Assembly: GCA_964035545.1 (NCBI GenBank)
Contig: CAXIUT010000126.1
Coordinates: 74,501-138,500 of the forward strand
DNA from: Bugula neritina
Lineage: Eukaryota; Bryozoa; Gymnolaemata; Cheilostomatida; Bugulidae
Length of the DNA stretch: 64,000 bases
Direction: 5' to 3'
A program made the position numbers and the translations under genes. Within the stretch, counting starts at the first letter, position 1; each line of letters opens with the position of its first letter. The notes under the pieces were generated by a model that was given only the letters and a program-made list of their open reading frames with translations, did not search any database and was not told where the DNA came from. Positions 41,801-51,990 of this stretch are shown here, in pieces.

Positions 41801-44257
41801 GTATCTTGCAGTACATTTCAGTATGTTTTATTATGTAGCAGTGTATTTCAGTATGTTGCAATATATTTCAGTATGTTGCAGTATATTTCAGTGTGTTACT
41901 GTTTTTTCCAGTATGTTACAACACATTTCCGTATATTAAACTATATTTCAGCGAGTTACAGTATATTTCAATGTGTTGCAGTGTATTGCAATATGTTACA
42001 GCGTATTTCGGTATGTTGCAGTGTGTTGCAGTGTAATTCAGTATATTACATTGTATTTCAGTGTGTTGCAGTTCATTTCAATATGTAGCAGGGTATTTCA
42101 GTATAGTGCAGTGTATTTCAGTATGCTACAGCATATTTCAGTATGTTGCAGTATATTGCAATGTGTCGCAGTATATTTCAGTATGTTGCAGTACGTTGCA
42201 GTATGTTTCAATATGTTACGGTGTATTTCAGTATGTTGCAGTATTTTTCAATGTGTTAAAGTGTATTTCAGTAGTTTACCATATATTTCGGTATGTTGCA
42301 GTATATTTCAATGTGTTGCAGTGTATTTCAATATGTTACAGCGTATTTCAGTATGGTGCAGTGTATTTCAGTATGCAGCAGGGTATTTCAGTATGTTGCA
42401 GTGCATTTCGGTATGCTACAGCATATTTCAGTATGTTGCAGTATATTGCAATGTGTCGCAGTATATTTCAGTATGTTGCTGTATATTTCAATGTGTTGCA
42501 GTATATTTCAGTATGTAGCAGTGTATTTCAGTATGTTGCAGTATATTTCAGTGAGTTGCAGTAAATTTCAGTGTGCTACAACATATTTCAGTGTGTTACA
42601 GTATATTGCAATGTGTCGCAGTATATTTCAGTATGTTGCAGTATTGTTCAATGTGTTACAGTATATTTCAGTAGTTTACCATACATTTCAGGACGTCGCA
42701 GTATATTTCAATGTGTTGCAGTGTATTTCAATATGTTACAGTGTATTTCAGTATGTTGTAGTATTTTGCGGCGTATTTCAGTATGTTGCAGTATCTTGCA
42801 GCATATTTCAGCATGTTGCAGTTATTTTCAATATGTTACAGTATGTTGCAGTATATTTCAATGTGTTGCAGTGTATTTCAATATGTTCTTGTGTTTTGCA
42901 GTGTATTTCAGTTTGTTACAGTGTATTTCAGTATGTTGCAGTATGTTGCAGTATGTTTCAATATGTTTCAGTGTATTTCAGCATGTTGCAGTATATTTCA
43001 GTGAGTTGCAGTGTATTTCAGTGTGCTACAGCATATTTCAGTATGTTACAGTATATTGCAATGTGTCGCAGTATATTTCAGTATGTTGCAATATTTTTCA
43101 ATGTGTTACAGTATATTTCATTAGTTTACCATATATTTCGGTGTGTTGCAGTATATTTCAATGTGTTGCAGTGTATTTCAATATGTTGTAGTATGTTGCA
43201 GTGTATTTCAGTATGTTACAGTGTATTTCAGTATGTTGCAGTATATTTCAGTATGTTACAGTGTATTTCAGTATGTTGCAGTATATTTCAGTGTGTTACA
43301 GTGTATTTCAGTATGTTGTAGTATATTTCAGTGTGTTACAGTATATTTCAGTATGTTGCAGTATTTTTCAATGTGTTGCAGTGTATTTCAATATGTTACA
43401 GCGTATTTCAGTATGTTGCAGTGTATTTCAGTATGTAGCAGGGTATTTCAGTATGTTGCAGTGCATTTCAGTATGCTACAGCATATTTCAGTATGTTGCA
43501 GTATATTACAATGTGTCGCAGTATATTTCAGTATGTTACTGTATATTTCAATGTGTTACAGTATATTTCAGTAGTTTACCATACATTTCGGTACGTTGCA
43601 GTATATTTCAATGTGTTGCAGTGTATTTCAGTATTTTGCAGTATTTTTCAATGTGTTACAGTGTATTTCGGTATATTACCGTATATTTAAGTATGTCGCA
43701 GTATATTTCAGTATGTTGCCGTATGTTTCAGTGTGTTGCAGTATATTTCATTTAGTTGCAGTGTATTTCAATTTGTTCCAGTGTATGTCAGTATAATGCA
43801 GTATGTTGCAGTGTGTTTCAGTATGTTACAGTGTATTTCAGTATGTTGCAGTATCTTGCAGTACATTTCAGTATGTTTTAGTATGTAGCAGTGTATTTCA
43901 GTATGTTGCAGTATATTTCAGTATGTTGCAGTATATTTCAGTGTGTTACTGTTTTTTCCAGTATGTTACAACACATTTCCGTATATTAAACTATATTTCA
44001 GCGAGTTACAGTATATTTCAATGTGTTGCAGTGTATTGCAATATGTTACAGCGTATTTCGGTATGTTGCAGTGTGTTGCAGTGTAATTCAGTATATTACA
44101 TTGTATTTCAGTGTGTTGCAGTTCATTTCAATATGTAGCAGGGTATTTCAGTATAGTGCAGTGTATTTCAGTATGCCACAGCATATTTCAGTATGTTGCA
44201 GTATATTGCAATGTGTCGCAGTATATTTCAGTATGTTGCTGTATATTTCAATGTGTT
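35842..44257 (+). repeat. 8.4-kb duplicated block, copy 2
   Basis: Partner of 25562-33956 and 21 bp longer. Its first decamer reads aatttttcaa where copy 1 has tatttttcaa, marking the left join. It overlaps the first of the 4.6-6.0 kb tandem units described from 40212 onward. Confidence 0.9.
41593..41603 (+). other. Register-shift marker, copy 4
   Basis: Same variant, 10,301 bp after copy 3. Confidence 0.9.
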
Positions 44258-44820
44258 GCAGTGTATATCAATATGTTACAGTGTATTTGAGCATGTTGTA
44301 GTATTTTGCGGCGTATTTCAGTATGTTGCAGTATCTTGCAGTATATTTCAGCATGTTGCAGTTATTTTCAATGTGTTACAGTATGTTTCAGTATATTACC
44401 GTATATTTAGGTATGTTGCAATATATTTCAATGTGTTGCAGTGTATTTCAATATGTTCTAGTGTTTTGCAGTGTATTTCAGTTTGTTACAGTGTATTTCA
44501 GTATGTTGCAGTATGTTGCAGTATGTTTCCATATGTTACAGTGTATTTCAGCATGTTGCAGTATATTTCAGTGAGTTGCAGTGTATTTCAGTGTGCTACA
44601 GCATATTTCAGTATGTTACAGTATATTGCAATGTGTCGCAGTATATTTCAGTATGTTGCAGTATTTTTCAATGTGTTACAGTATATTTCATTAGTTTACC
44701 ATATATTTCGGTGTGTTGCAGTATATTTCAATGTGTTGCAGTGTATTTCAATATGTTACAGTGTATTTCAGCATGTTGTAGTTTTTTGCAGAATATTTCA
44801 GTGTGTTGCAGTGTACTTTA
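43631..44820 (+). repeat. 1,190-bp tandem duplication in T1, first unit
   Basis: Begins at gtattttgca gtatttttca and recurs from 44821 at an offset of 1,190 bp (119 decamers). Shared landmarks: tgtgttactg ttttttccag, tatgtagcag ggtatttcag, tatgccacag. Confidence 0.87.
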
Positions 44821-45583
44821 GTATTTTGCAGTATTTTTCAATGTGTTACAGTATATTTCGGTACATTACCGTATATTTAAGTATGTCGCAGTATATTTCA
44901 GTATGTTGCCGTATGTTTCAGTGTGTTGCAGTATATTTCATTTAGTTGCAGTGTATTTCAATTTGTTCCAGTGTATGTCAGTATAATGCAGTATGTTGCA
45001 GTGTGTTTCAGTATGTTACAGTGTATTTCAGTATGTTGCAGTATCTTGCAGTACATTTCAGTATGTTTTAGTATGTAGCAGTGTATTTCAGTATGTTGCA
45101 GTATATTTCAGTATGTTGCAGTATATTTCAGTGTGTTACTGTTTTTTCCAGTATGTTACAACACATTTCCGTATATTAAACTATATTTCAGCGAGTTACA
45201 GTATATTTCAATGTGTTGCAGTGTATTGCAATATGTTACAGCGTATTTCGGTATGTTGCAGTGTGTTGCAGTGTAATTCAGTATATTACATTGTATTTCA
45301 GTGTGTTGCAGTTCATTTCAATATGTAGCAGGGTATTTCAGTATAGTGCAGTGTATTTCAGTATGCCACAGCATATTTCAGTATGTTGCAGTATATTGCA
45401 ATGTGTCGCAGTATATTTCAGTATGTTGCTGTATATTTCAATGTGTTGCAGTGTATATCAATATGTTACAGTGTATTTGAGCATGTTGTAGTATTTTGCG
45501 GCGTATTTCAGTATGTTGCAGTATCTTGCAGTATATTTCAGCATGTTGCAGTTATTTTCAATGTGTTACAGTATGTTTCAGTA

Positions 45584-45585
45584 TG
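45584..45585 (+). other. 48-bp deletion junction
   Basis: Siblings at about 44395 and 51540 read cagtat, then attaccgtat...gttgcagt, then gtatttcaat. Here cagtat joins gtatttcaat directly, so 48 bp are missing. At most one base of microhomology is present. The loss is not a multiple of 10 and lies about 86 bp from the retroelement. Confidence 0.85.
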
Positions 45586-45664
45586 TATTTCAATATGTTC
45601 TAGTGTTTTGCAGTGTATTTCAGTTTGTTACAGTGTATTTCAATATGTTGCAGTATGTTGCAGT

Positions 45665-45670
45665 ATGTTT
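45665..45670 (+). repeat. Target-site duplication, left copy (atgttt)
   Basis: The hexamer atgttt precedes the insertion and recurs at 45850-45855. The empty sites in sibling repeats (near 39892, 44521 and 51670) have it once, in tatgtttcca. Because the element's tail is itself gttt-rich, the edge could be shifted by a few bases. Confidence 0.85.
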
Positions 45671-45692
45671 GTTTGTTTGTTTGTTTGGTTTA
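45671..45692 (-). repeat. (AAAC)n tail of the insertion
   Basis: On the plus strand this reads as four gttt units and then ggttt. On the minus strand it is the element's simple-sequence 3' tail, immediately preceded by gatgaaataaa. Confidence 0.8.
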
Positions 45693-45752
45693 TTTCATCA
45701 AAGGTATTTAATAACACAAGGACATTAGAAAATGCCAAGGAGGCGATGATGA

Positions 45753-45791
45753 GGCCCATTGCGCTATAGCCTAGCTAGTCATGCGCGGGCC
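45753..45791 (-). other. Possible RNA stem-loop in the inserted element
   Basis: ggccc (45753-45757) can pair with gggcc (45787-45791), and gcgc (45761-45764) with gcgc (45783-45786). This leaves a 3-nt att bulge on one side and an 18-nt loop. The nine pairs are all G-C. Some non-LTR elements use 3' stem-loops for recognition by their reverse transcriptase; whether this one does is inference. Confidence 0.55.
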
Positions 45792-45849
45792 AACACGAGC
45801 TGACAGCGACTCTATCCAGAAAAATACAAAAAAATACAACTATTCTAAC

Positions 45850-45855
45850 ATGTTT
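45850..45855 (+). repeat. Target-site duplication, right copy (atgttt)
   Basis: Second copy of the hexamer at 45665-45670. The satellite resumes directly with ccatatgttacag in the expected phase for the sibling empty site. Confidence 0.85.
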
Positions 45856-47550
45856 CCATATGTTACAGTGCATTTCAGCATGTTGCAGTATATTTCAGTG
45901 AGTTGCAGTGTATTTCAGTGTGCTACAGCATATTTCAGTATGTTACAGTATATTGCAATGTGTCGCAGTATATTTCAGTATGTTGCAGTATTTTTCAATG
46001 TGTTACAGTATATTTCATTAGTTTACCATATATTTCGGTGTGTTGCAGTATATTTCAATGTGTTGCAGTGTATTTCAATATGTTACAGTGTATTTCAGCA
46101 TGTTGTAGTTTTTTGCAGAATATTTTAGTGTGTTGCAGTGTACTTTAGTATTTTGCAGTATTTTTCAATGTGTTACAGTATATTTCGGTATATTACCGTA
46201 TATTTAGGTATGTTTCAGTATATTTCAATCTGTTGCAGTGTATTTCAATATGTTGTAGTATGTTGCAGTGTATTTCAGTATGTTACAGTGTATTTCAGTA
46301 TGTTGCAGTATATTTCAGTATGTTACAGTGTATTTCAGTATGTTGCAGTATATTTCAGTGTGTTACAGTGTATTTCAGTATGTTGTAGTATATTTCAGTG
46401 TGTTACAGTATATTTCAGTATGTTGCAGTATTTTTCAATGTGTTGCAGTGTATTTCAATATGTTACAGCGTATTTCAGTATGTTGCAGTGTATTTCAGTA
46501 TGTAGCAGGGTATTTCAGTATGTTGCAGTGCATTTCAGTATGCTACAGCATATTTCAGTATGTTGCAGTATATTGCAATGTGTCGCAGTATATTTCAGTA
46601 TGTTGCTGTATATTTCAATGTGTTACAGTATATTTCAGTAGTTTATCATACATTTCGGTACGTTGCAGTATATTTCAATGTGTTGCAGTGTATTTCAATA
46701 TGTTACAGTGTATTTCAGTATGTTGTAGTATTTTGCCGCGTATTTCAGTATGTTGCAGTATCTTGCAGTGTATTTCAGTATGTTGCAGTATTTTTCAATG
46801 TGTTACCGTATATTTCAGTATATTACCATATATTTAGGTATTTTGCAGTATATTTCAATGTGTTGCAGTGTATTTCAATATGTTCTAGTAATTTGTGGTG
46901 TATTTCAGTATGTTACAGTGTATTTCAGTATGTTGCAGTATGTTTCAATATGTTACAGTGTATTTCAGTATTTTGCAGTATATTTCAGTGAGTTGCAGTG
47001 TATTTCAGTGTGCTACAGCATATTTCAGTATGTTGCAGTATATTGCAATGTGTCGCAGTATGTTGCAGTATTTTTCAATGTGTTACAGTATATTTCAGTA
47101 GTTTACCATATATTTCGGTATGTTGCAGTATATTTCAATGTGTTGCAGTGTATATCAATATGTTACAGTGTATTTGAGCATGTTGTAGTATTTTGCAGTG
47201 TATTTCAGTATGTTACAGTGTATTTCAGTATGTTGCAGTATGTTTCAATATGTTACAGTGTATTTCAGTATTTTGCAGTATATTTCAGTGAGTTGCAGTG
47301 TATTTCAGTGTGCTACAGCATATTTCAGTATGTTACAGTATATTGCAATGTGTCGCAGTGTATTTCAGTATGTTGCAGTATTTTTCAAGGTGTTACAGTA
47401 TATTTCAGTAGTTTACCATATATTTCGGTATGTTGCAGTATATTTCAATGTGTTGCAGTGTATATCAATATGTTACAGTGTATTTGAGCATGTTGTAGTA
47501 TTTTGCAGTGTATTTCAGTGTGTTGCAGTGTATTTCAGTATTTTGCAGTA

Positions 47551-47561
47551 TTTTTTAAATG
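47551..47561 (+). other. Register-shift marker, copy 5
   Basis: Same variant, 5,958 bp after copy 4. Confidence 0.9.
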
Positions 47562-49588
47562 TGTTACAGTGTATTTCGGTATATTACCGTATATTTAGGT
47601 ATGTCGCAGTATATTTCAGTATGTTGCCGTATGTTTCAGTGTGTTGCAGTATATTTCATTTAGTTGCAGTGTATTTCAATTTGTTCCAGTGTATGTCAGT
47701 ATAATGCAGTATGTTGCAGTGTGTTTCAGTATGTTACAGTGTATTTCAGTATGTTGCAGTATCTTGCAGTACATTTCAGTATGTTTTATTATGTAGCAGT
47801 GTATTTCAGTATGTTGCAATATATTTCAGTATGTTGCAGTATATTTCAGTGTGTTACTGTTTTTTCCAGTATGTTACAACACATTTCCGTATATTAAACT
47901 ATATTTCAGCGAGTTACAGTATATTTCAATGTGTTGCAGTGTATTGCAATATGTTACAGCGTATTTCGGTATGTTGCAGTGTGTTGCAGTGTAATTCAGT
48001 ATATTACATTGTATTTCAGTGTGTTGCAGTTCATTTCAATATGTAGCAGGGTATTTCAGTATAGTGCAGTGTATTTCAGTATGCTACAGCATATTTCAGT
48101 ATGTTGCAGTATATTGCAATGTGTCGCAGTATATTTCAGTATGTTGCAGTACGTTGCAGTATGTTTCAATATGTTACGGTGTATTTCAGTATGTTGCAGT
48201 ATTTTTCAATGTGTTAAAGTGTATTTCAGTAGTTTACCATATATTTCGGTATGTTGCAGTATATTTCAATGTGTTGCAGTGTATTTCAATATGTTACAGC
48301 GTATTTCAGTATGGTGCAGTGTATTTCAGTATGCAGCAGGGTATTTCAGTATGTTGCAGTGCATTTCGGTATGCTACAGCATATTTCAGTATGTTGCAGT
48401 ATATTGCAATGTGTCGCAGTATATTTCAGTATGTTGCTGTATATTTCAATGTGTTGCAGTATATTTCAGTATGTAGCAGTGTATTTCAGTATGTTGCAGT
48501 ATATTTCAGTGAGTTGCAGTAAATTTCAGTGTGCTACAACATATTTCAGTGTGTTACAGTATATTGCAATGTGTCGCAGTATATTTCAGTATGTTGCAGT
48601 ATTGTTCAATGTGTTACAGTATATTTCAGTAGTTTACCATACATTTCAGGACGTCGCAGTATATTTCAATGTGTTGCAGTGTATTTCAATATGTTACAGT
48701 GTATTTCAGTATGTTGTAGTATTTTGCGGCGTATTTCAGTATGTTGCAGTATCTTGCAGTATATTTCAGCATGTTGCAGTTATTTTCAATGTGTTACAGT
48801 ATGTTGCAGTATATTTCAATGTGTTGCAGTGTATTTCAATATGTTCTTGTGTTTTGCAGTGTATTTCAGTTTGTTACAGTGTATTTCAGTATGTTGCAGT
48901 ATGTTGCAGTATGTTTCAATATGTTTCAGTGTATTTCAGCATGTTGCAGTATATTTCAGTGAGTTGCAGTGTATTTCAGTGTGCTACAGCATATTTCAGT
49001 ATGTTACAGTATATTGCAATGTGTCGCAGTATATTTCAGTATGTTGCAATATTTTTCAATGTGTTACAGTATATTTCATTAGTTTACCATATATTTCGGT
49101 GTGTTGCAGTATATTTCAATGTGTTGCAGTGTATTTCAATATGTTGTAGTATGTTGCAGTGTATTTCAGTATGTTACAGTGTATTTCAGTATGTTGCAGT
49201 ATATTTCAGTATGTTACAGTGTATTTCAGTATGTTGCAGTATATTTCAGTGTGTTACAGTGTATTTCAGTATGTTGTAGTATATTTCAGTGTGTTACAGT
49301 ATATTTCAGTATGTTGCAGTATTTTTCAATGTGTTGCAGTGTATTTCAATATGTTACAGCGTATTTCAGTATGTTGCAGTGTATTTCAGTATGTAGCAGG
49401 GTATTTCAGTATGTTGCAGTGCATTTCAGTATGCTACAGCATATTTCAGTATGTTGCAGTATATTACAATGTGTCGCAGTATATTTCAGTATGTTACTGT
49501 ATATTTCAATGTGTTACAGTATATTTCAGTAGTTTACCATACATTTCGGTACGTTGCAGTATATTTCAATGTGTTGCAGTGTATTTCA

Positions 49589-50778
49589 GTATTTTGCAGT
49601 ATTTTTCAATGTGTTACAGTGTATTTCGGTATATTACCGTATATTTAAGTATGTCGCAGTATATTTCAGTATGTTGCCGTATGTTTCAGTGTGTTGCAGT
49701 ATATTTCATTTAGTTGCAGTGTATTTCAATTTGTTCCAGTGTATGTCAGTATAATGCAGTATGTTGCAGTGTGTTTCAGTATGTTACAGTGTATTTCAGT
49801 ATGTTGCAGTATCTTGCAGTACATTTCAGTATGTTTTAGTATGTAGCAGTGTATTTCAGTATGTTGCAGTATATTTCAGTATGTTGCAGTATATTTCAGT
49901 GTGTTACTGTTTTTTCCAGTATGTTACAACACATTTCCGTATATTAAACTATATTTCAGCGAGTTACAGTATATTTCAATGTGTTGCAGTGTATTGCAAT
50001 ATGTTACAGCGTATTTCGGTATGTTGCAGTGTGTTGCAGTGTAATTCAGTATATTACATTGTATTTCAGTGTGTTGCAGTTCATTTCAATATGTAGCAGG
50101 GTATTTCAGTATAGTGCAGTGTATTTCAGTATGCCACAGCATATTTCAGTATGTTGCAGTATATTGCAATGTGTCGCAGTATATTTCAGTATGTTGCTGT
50201 ATATTTCAATGTGTTGCAGTGTATATCAATATGTTACAGTGTATTTGAGCATGTTGTAGTATTTTGCGGCGTATTTCAGTATGTTGCAGTATCTTGCAGT
50301 ATATTTCAGCATGTTGCAGTTGTTTTCAATGTGTTACAGTATGTTTCAGTATATTACCGTATATTTAGGTATGTTGCAATATATTTCAATGTGTTGCAGT
50401 GTATTTCAATATGTTCTAGTGTTTTGCAGTGTATTTCAGTTTGTTACAGTGTATTTCAGTATGTTGCAGTTTGTTGCAGTATGTTTCCATATGTTACAGT
50501 GTATTTCAGCATGTTGCAGTATATTTCAGTGAGTTGCAGTGTATTTCAGTGTGCTACAGCATATTTCAGTATGTTACAGTATATTGCAATGTGTCGCAGT
50601 ATATTTCAGTATGTTGCAGTATTTTTCAATGTGTTACAGTATATTTCATTAGTTTACCATATATTTCGGTGTGTTGCAGTATATTTCAATGTGTTGCAGT
50701 GTATTTCAATATGTTACAGTGTATTTCAGCATGTTGTAGTTTTTTGCAGAATATTTCAGTGTGTTGCAGTGTACTTTA
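49589..50778 (+). repeat. 1,190-bp tandem duplication in T2, first unit
   Basis: Equivalent of 43631-44820 at the 5,958-bp offset. Confidence 0.87.
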
Positions 50779-51968
50779 GTATTTTGCAGTATTTTTCAAT
50801 GTGTTACAGTATATTTCGGTATATTACCGTATATTTAAGTATGTCGCAGTATATTTCAGTATGTTGCCGTATGTTTCAGTGTGTTGCAGTATATTTCATT
50901 TAGTTGCAGTGTATTTCAATTTGTTCCAGTGTATGTCAGTATAATGCAGTATGTTGCAGTGTGTTTCAGTATGTTACAGTGTATTTCAGTATGTTGCAGT
51001 ATCTTGCAGTACATTTCAGTATGTTTTAGTATGTAGCAGTGTATTTCAGTATGTTGCAGTATATTTCAGTATGTTGCAGTATATTTCAGTGTGTTACTGT
51101 TTTTTCCAGTATGTTACAACACATTTCCGTATATTAAACTATATTTCAGCGAGTTACAGTATATTTCAATGTGTTGCAGTGTATTGCAATATGTTACAGC
51201 GTATTTCGGTATGTTGCAGTGTGTTGCAGTGTAATTCAGTATATTACATTGTATTTCAGTGTGTTGCAGTTCATTTCAATATGTAGCAGGGTATTTCAGT
51301 ATAGTGCAGTGTATTTCAGTATGCCACAGCATATTTCAGTATGTTGCAGTATATTGCAATGTGTCGCAGTATATTTCAGTATGTTGCTGTATATTTCAAT
51401 GTGTTGCAGTGTATATCAATATGTTACAGTGTATTTGAGCATGTTGTAGTATTTTGCGGCGTATTTCAGTATGTTGCAGTATCTTGCAGTATATTTCAGC
51501 ATGTTGCAGTTATTTTCAATGTGTTACAGTATGTTTCAGTATATTACCGTATATTTAGGTATGTTGCAGTATATTTCAATGTGTTGCAGTGTATTTCAAT
51601 ATGTTCTAGTGTTTTGCAGTGTATTTCAGTTTGTTACAGTGTATTTCAGTATGTTGCAGTATGTTGCAGTATGTTTCCATATGTTACAGTGTATTTCAGC
51701 ATGTTGCAGTATATTTCAGTGAGTTGCAGTGTATTTCAGTGTGCTACAGCATATTTCAGTATGTTACAGTATATTGCAATGTGTCGCAGTATATTTCAGT
51801 ATGTTGCAGTATTTTTCAATGTGTTACAGTATATTTCATTAGTTTACCATATATTTCGGTGTGTTGCAGTATATTTCAATGTGTTGCAGTGTATTTCAAT
51901 ATGTTACAGTGTATTTCAGCATGTTGTAGTTTTTTGCAGAATATTTTAGTGTGTTGCAGTGTACTTTA
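50779..51968 (+). repeat. 1,190-bp tandem duplication in T2, second unit
   Basis: Uninterrupted second unit and so the empty-site reference for T1. Its tatgtttcca tatgttacag near 51670 shows the retroelement target before insertion. Confidence 0.87.
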
Positions 51969-51990
51969 GTATTTTGCAGTATTTTTCAAT

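Larger units (their letters stand above)
1..45670 (+). repeat. Decamer satellite array, plus orientation, left part
   Basis: Continuous tandem decamers. The commonest dimer is tgttgcagtatatttcagta. Class A decamers (tgttgcagta, tgttacagtg, tgttgtagta, tgtagcagtg) alternate with class B decamers (tatttcagta, tatttcaatg, tatttcaata, tatttcggta). Two class A units occasionally sit side by side, as at 1061-1080 and 7661-7680. Variant decamers (gtttaccata, tattaccgta, tgctacagca, tttttcaatg) recur in fixed order and define higher-order units. The listed strand is T- and G-rich. No unique sequence interrupts it before the insertion that begins at 45671. Satellite identity is certain from the sequence; I do not recognise a named family. 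Confidence 0.98.
45671..45849 (-). mobile_element. Truncated non-LTR retrotransposon or SINE insertion
   Basis: This 179-bp stretch is the only non-satellite DNA in the window. Read on the minus strand it ends in gatgaaataaacc followed by four to five AAAC units, the form of 3' tail found in many non-LTR elements (CR1/L2-like and others) and SINEs. It is flanked by a 6-bp target-site duplication, as expected from target-primed reverse transcription. It is more GC-rich than the array in its middle and contains a possible stem-loop at 45753-45791. No reverse transcriptase or endonuclease coding region is present. If autonomous in origin it is a heavily 5'-truncated 3' end; a short non-autonomous element is equally possible. 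The opposite orientation, with an A-rich end at 45820-45838 as tail, is less likely. I do not recognise the family. Confidence 0.8.
44821..46010 (+). repeat. 1,190-bp tandem duplication in T1, second unit
   Basis: Second unit, altered by the 48-bp deletion at 45584/45585 and the insertion at 45671-45849, so its right edge is displaced and approximate. The gtacattacc variant near 44871 is private. Confidence 0.75.
40212..46169 (+). repeat. 4.6-kb-class higher-order unit T1, 5,958 bp
   Basis: The next equivalent point is 46170, an offset of 5,958 bp. The length is explained exactly as 4,631 (base unit) + 1,190 (internal duplication) + 185 (retroelement plus one target-site copy) - 48 (deletion at 45584/45585). 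Landmarks in order include the register marker at 41593, tatgttcttg-type variants near 42890, and the 1,190-bp pair. Confidence 0.9.
46170..51990 (+). repeat. 4.6-kb-class higher-order unit T2, 5,821 bp
   Basis: Equivalent of T1 without the insertion and without the 48-bp deletion; it keeps the 1,190-bp duplication (4,631 + 1,190 = 5,821). It shares with T1 variants such as tatgtttcag near 42961/48921, so T1 and T2 look closely related. Confidence 0.9.

Noticed and set aside
45383-45769. Open frame running from the satellite into the insertion, ending in a non-repeat C-terminus
   Set aside because: The last part reads the retroelement on the opposite strand to its likely orientation, after a private 48-bp deletion. 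It is a chance read-through.
45746-45770. A-box-like motif for RNA polymerase III in the insertion (minus strand tagcgcaatgg), suggesting a tRNA-derived SINE
   Set aside because: No B-box match (ggttcgantcc) follows at the usual distance, and 11-base degenerate matches arise by chance. SINE origin stays open but is not shown by this.
45781-46128. Open frame starting in the insertion and entering the satellite
   Set aside because: It begins with an arbitrary ATG in the GC-rich part of the element and continues as the repeat polymer. No support as a gene.
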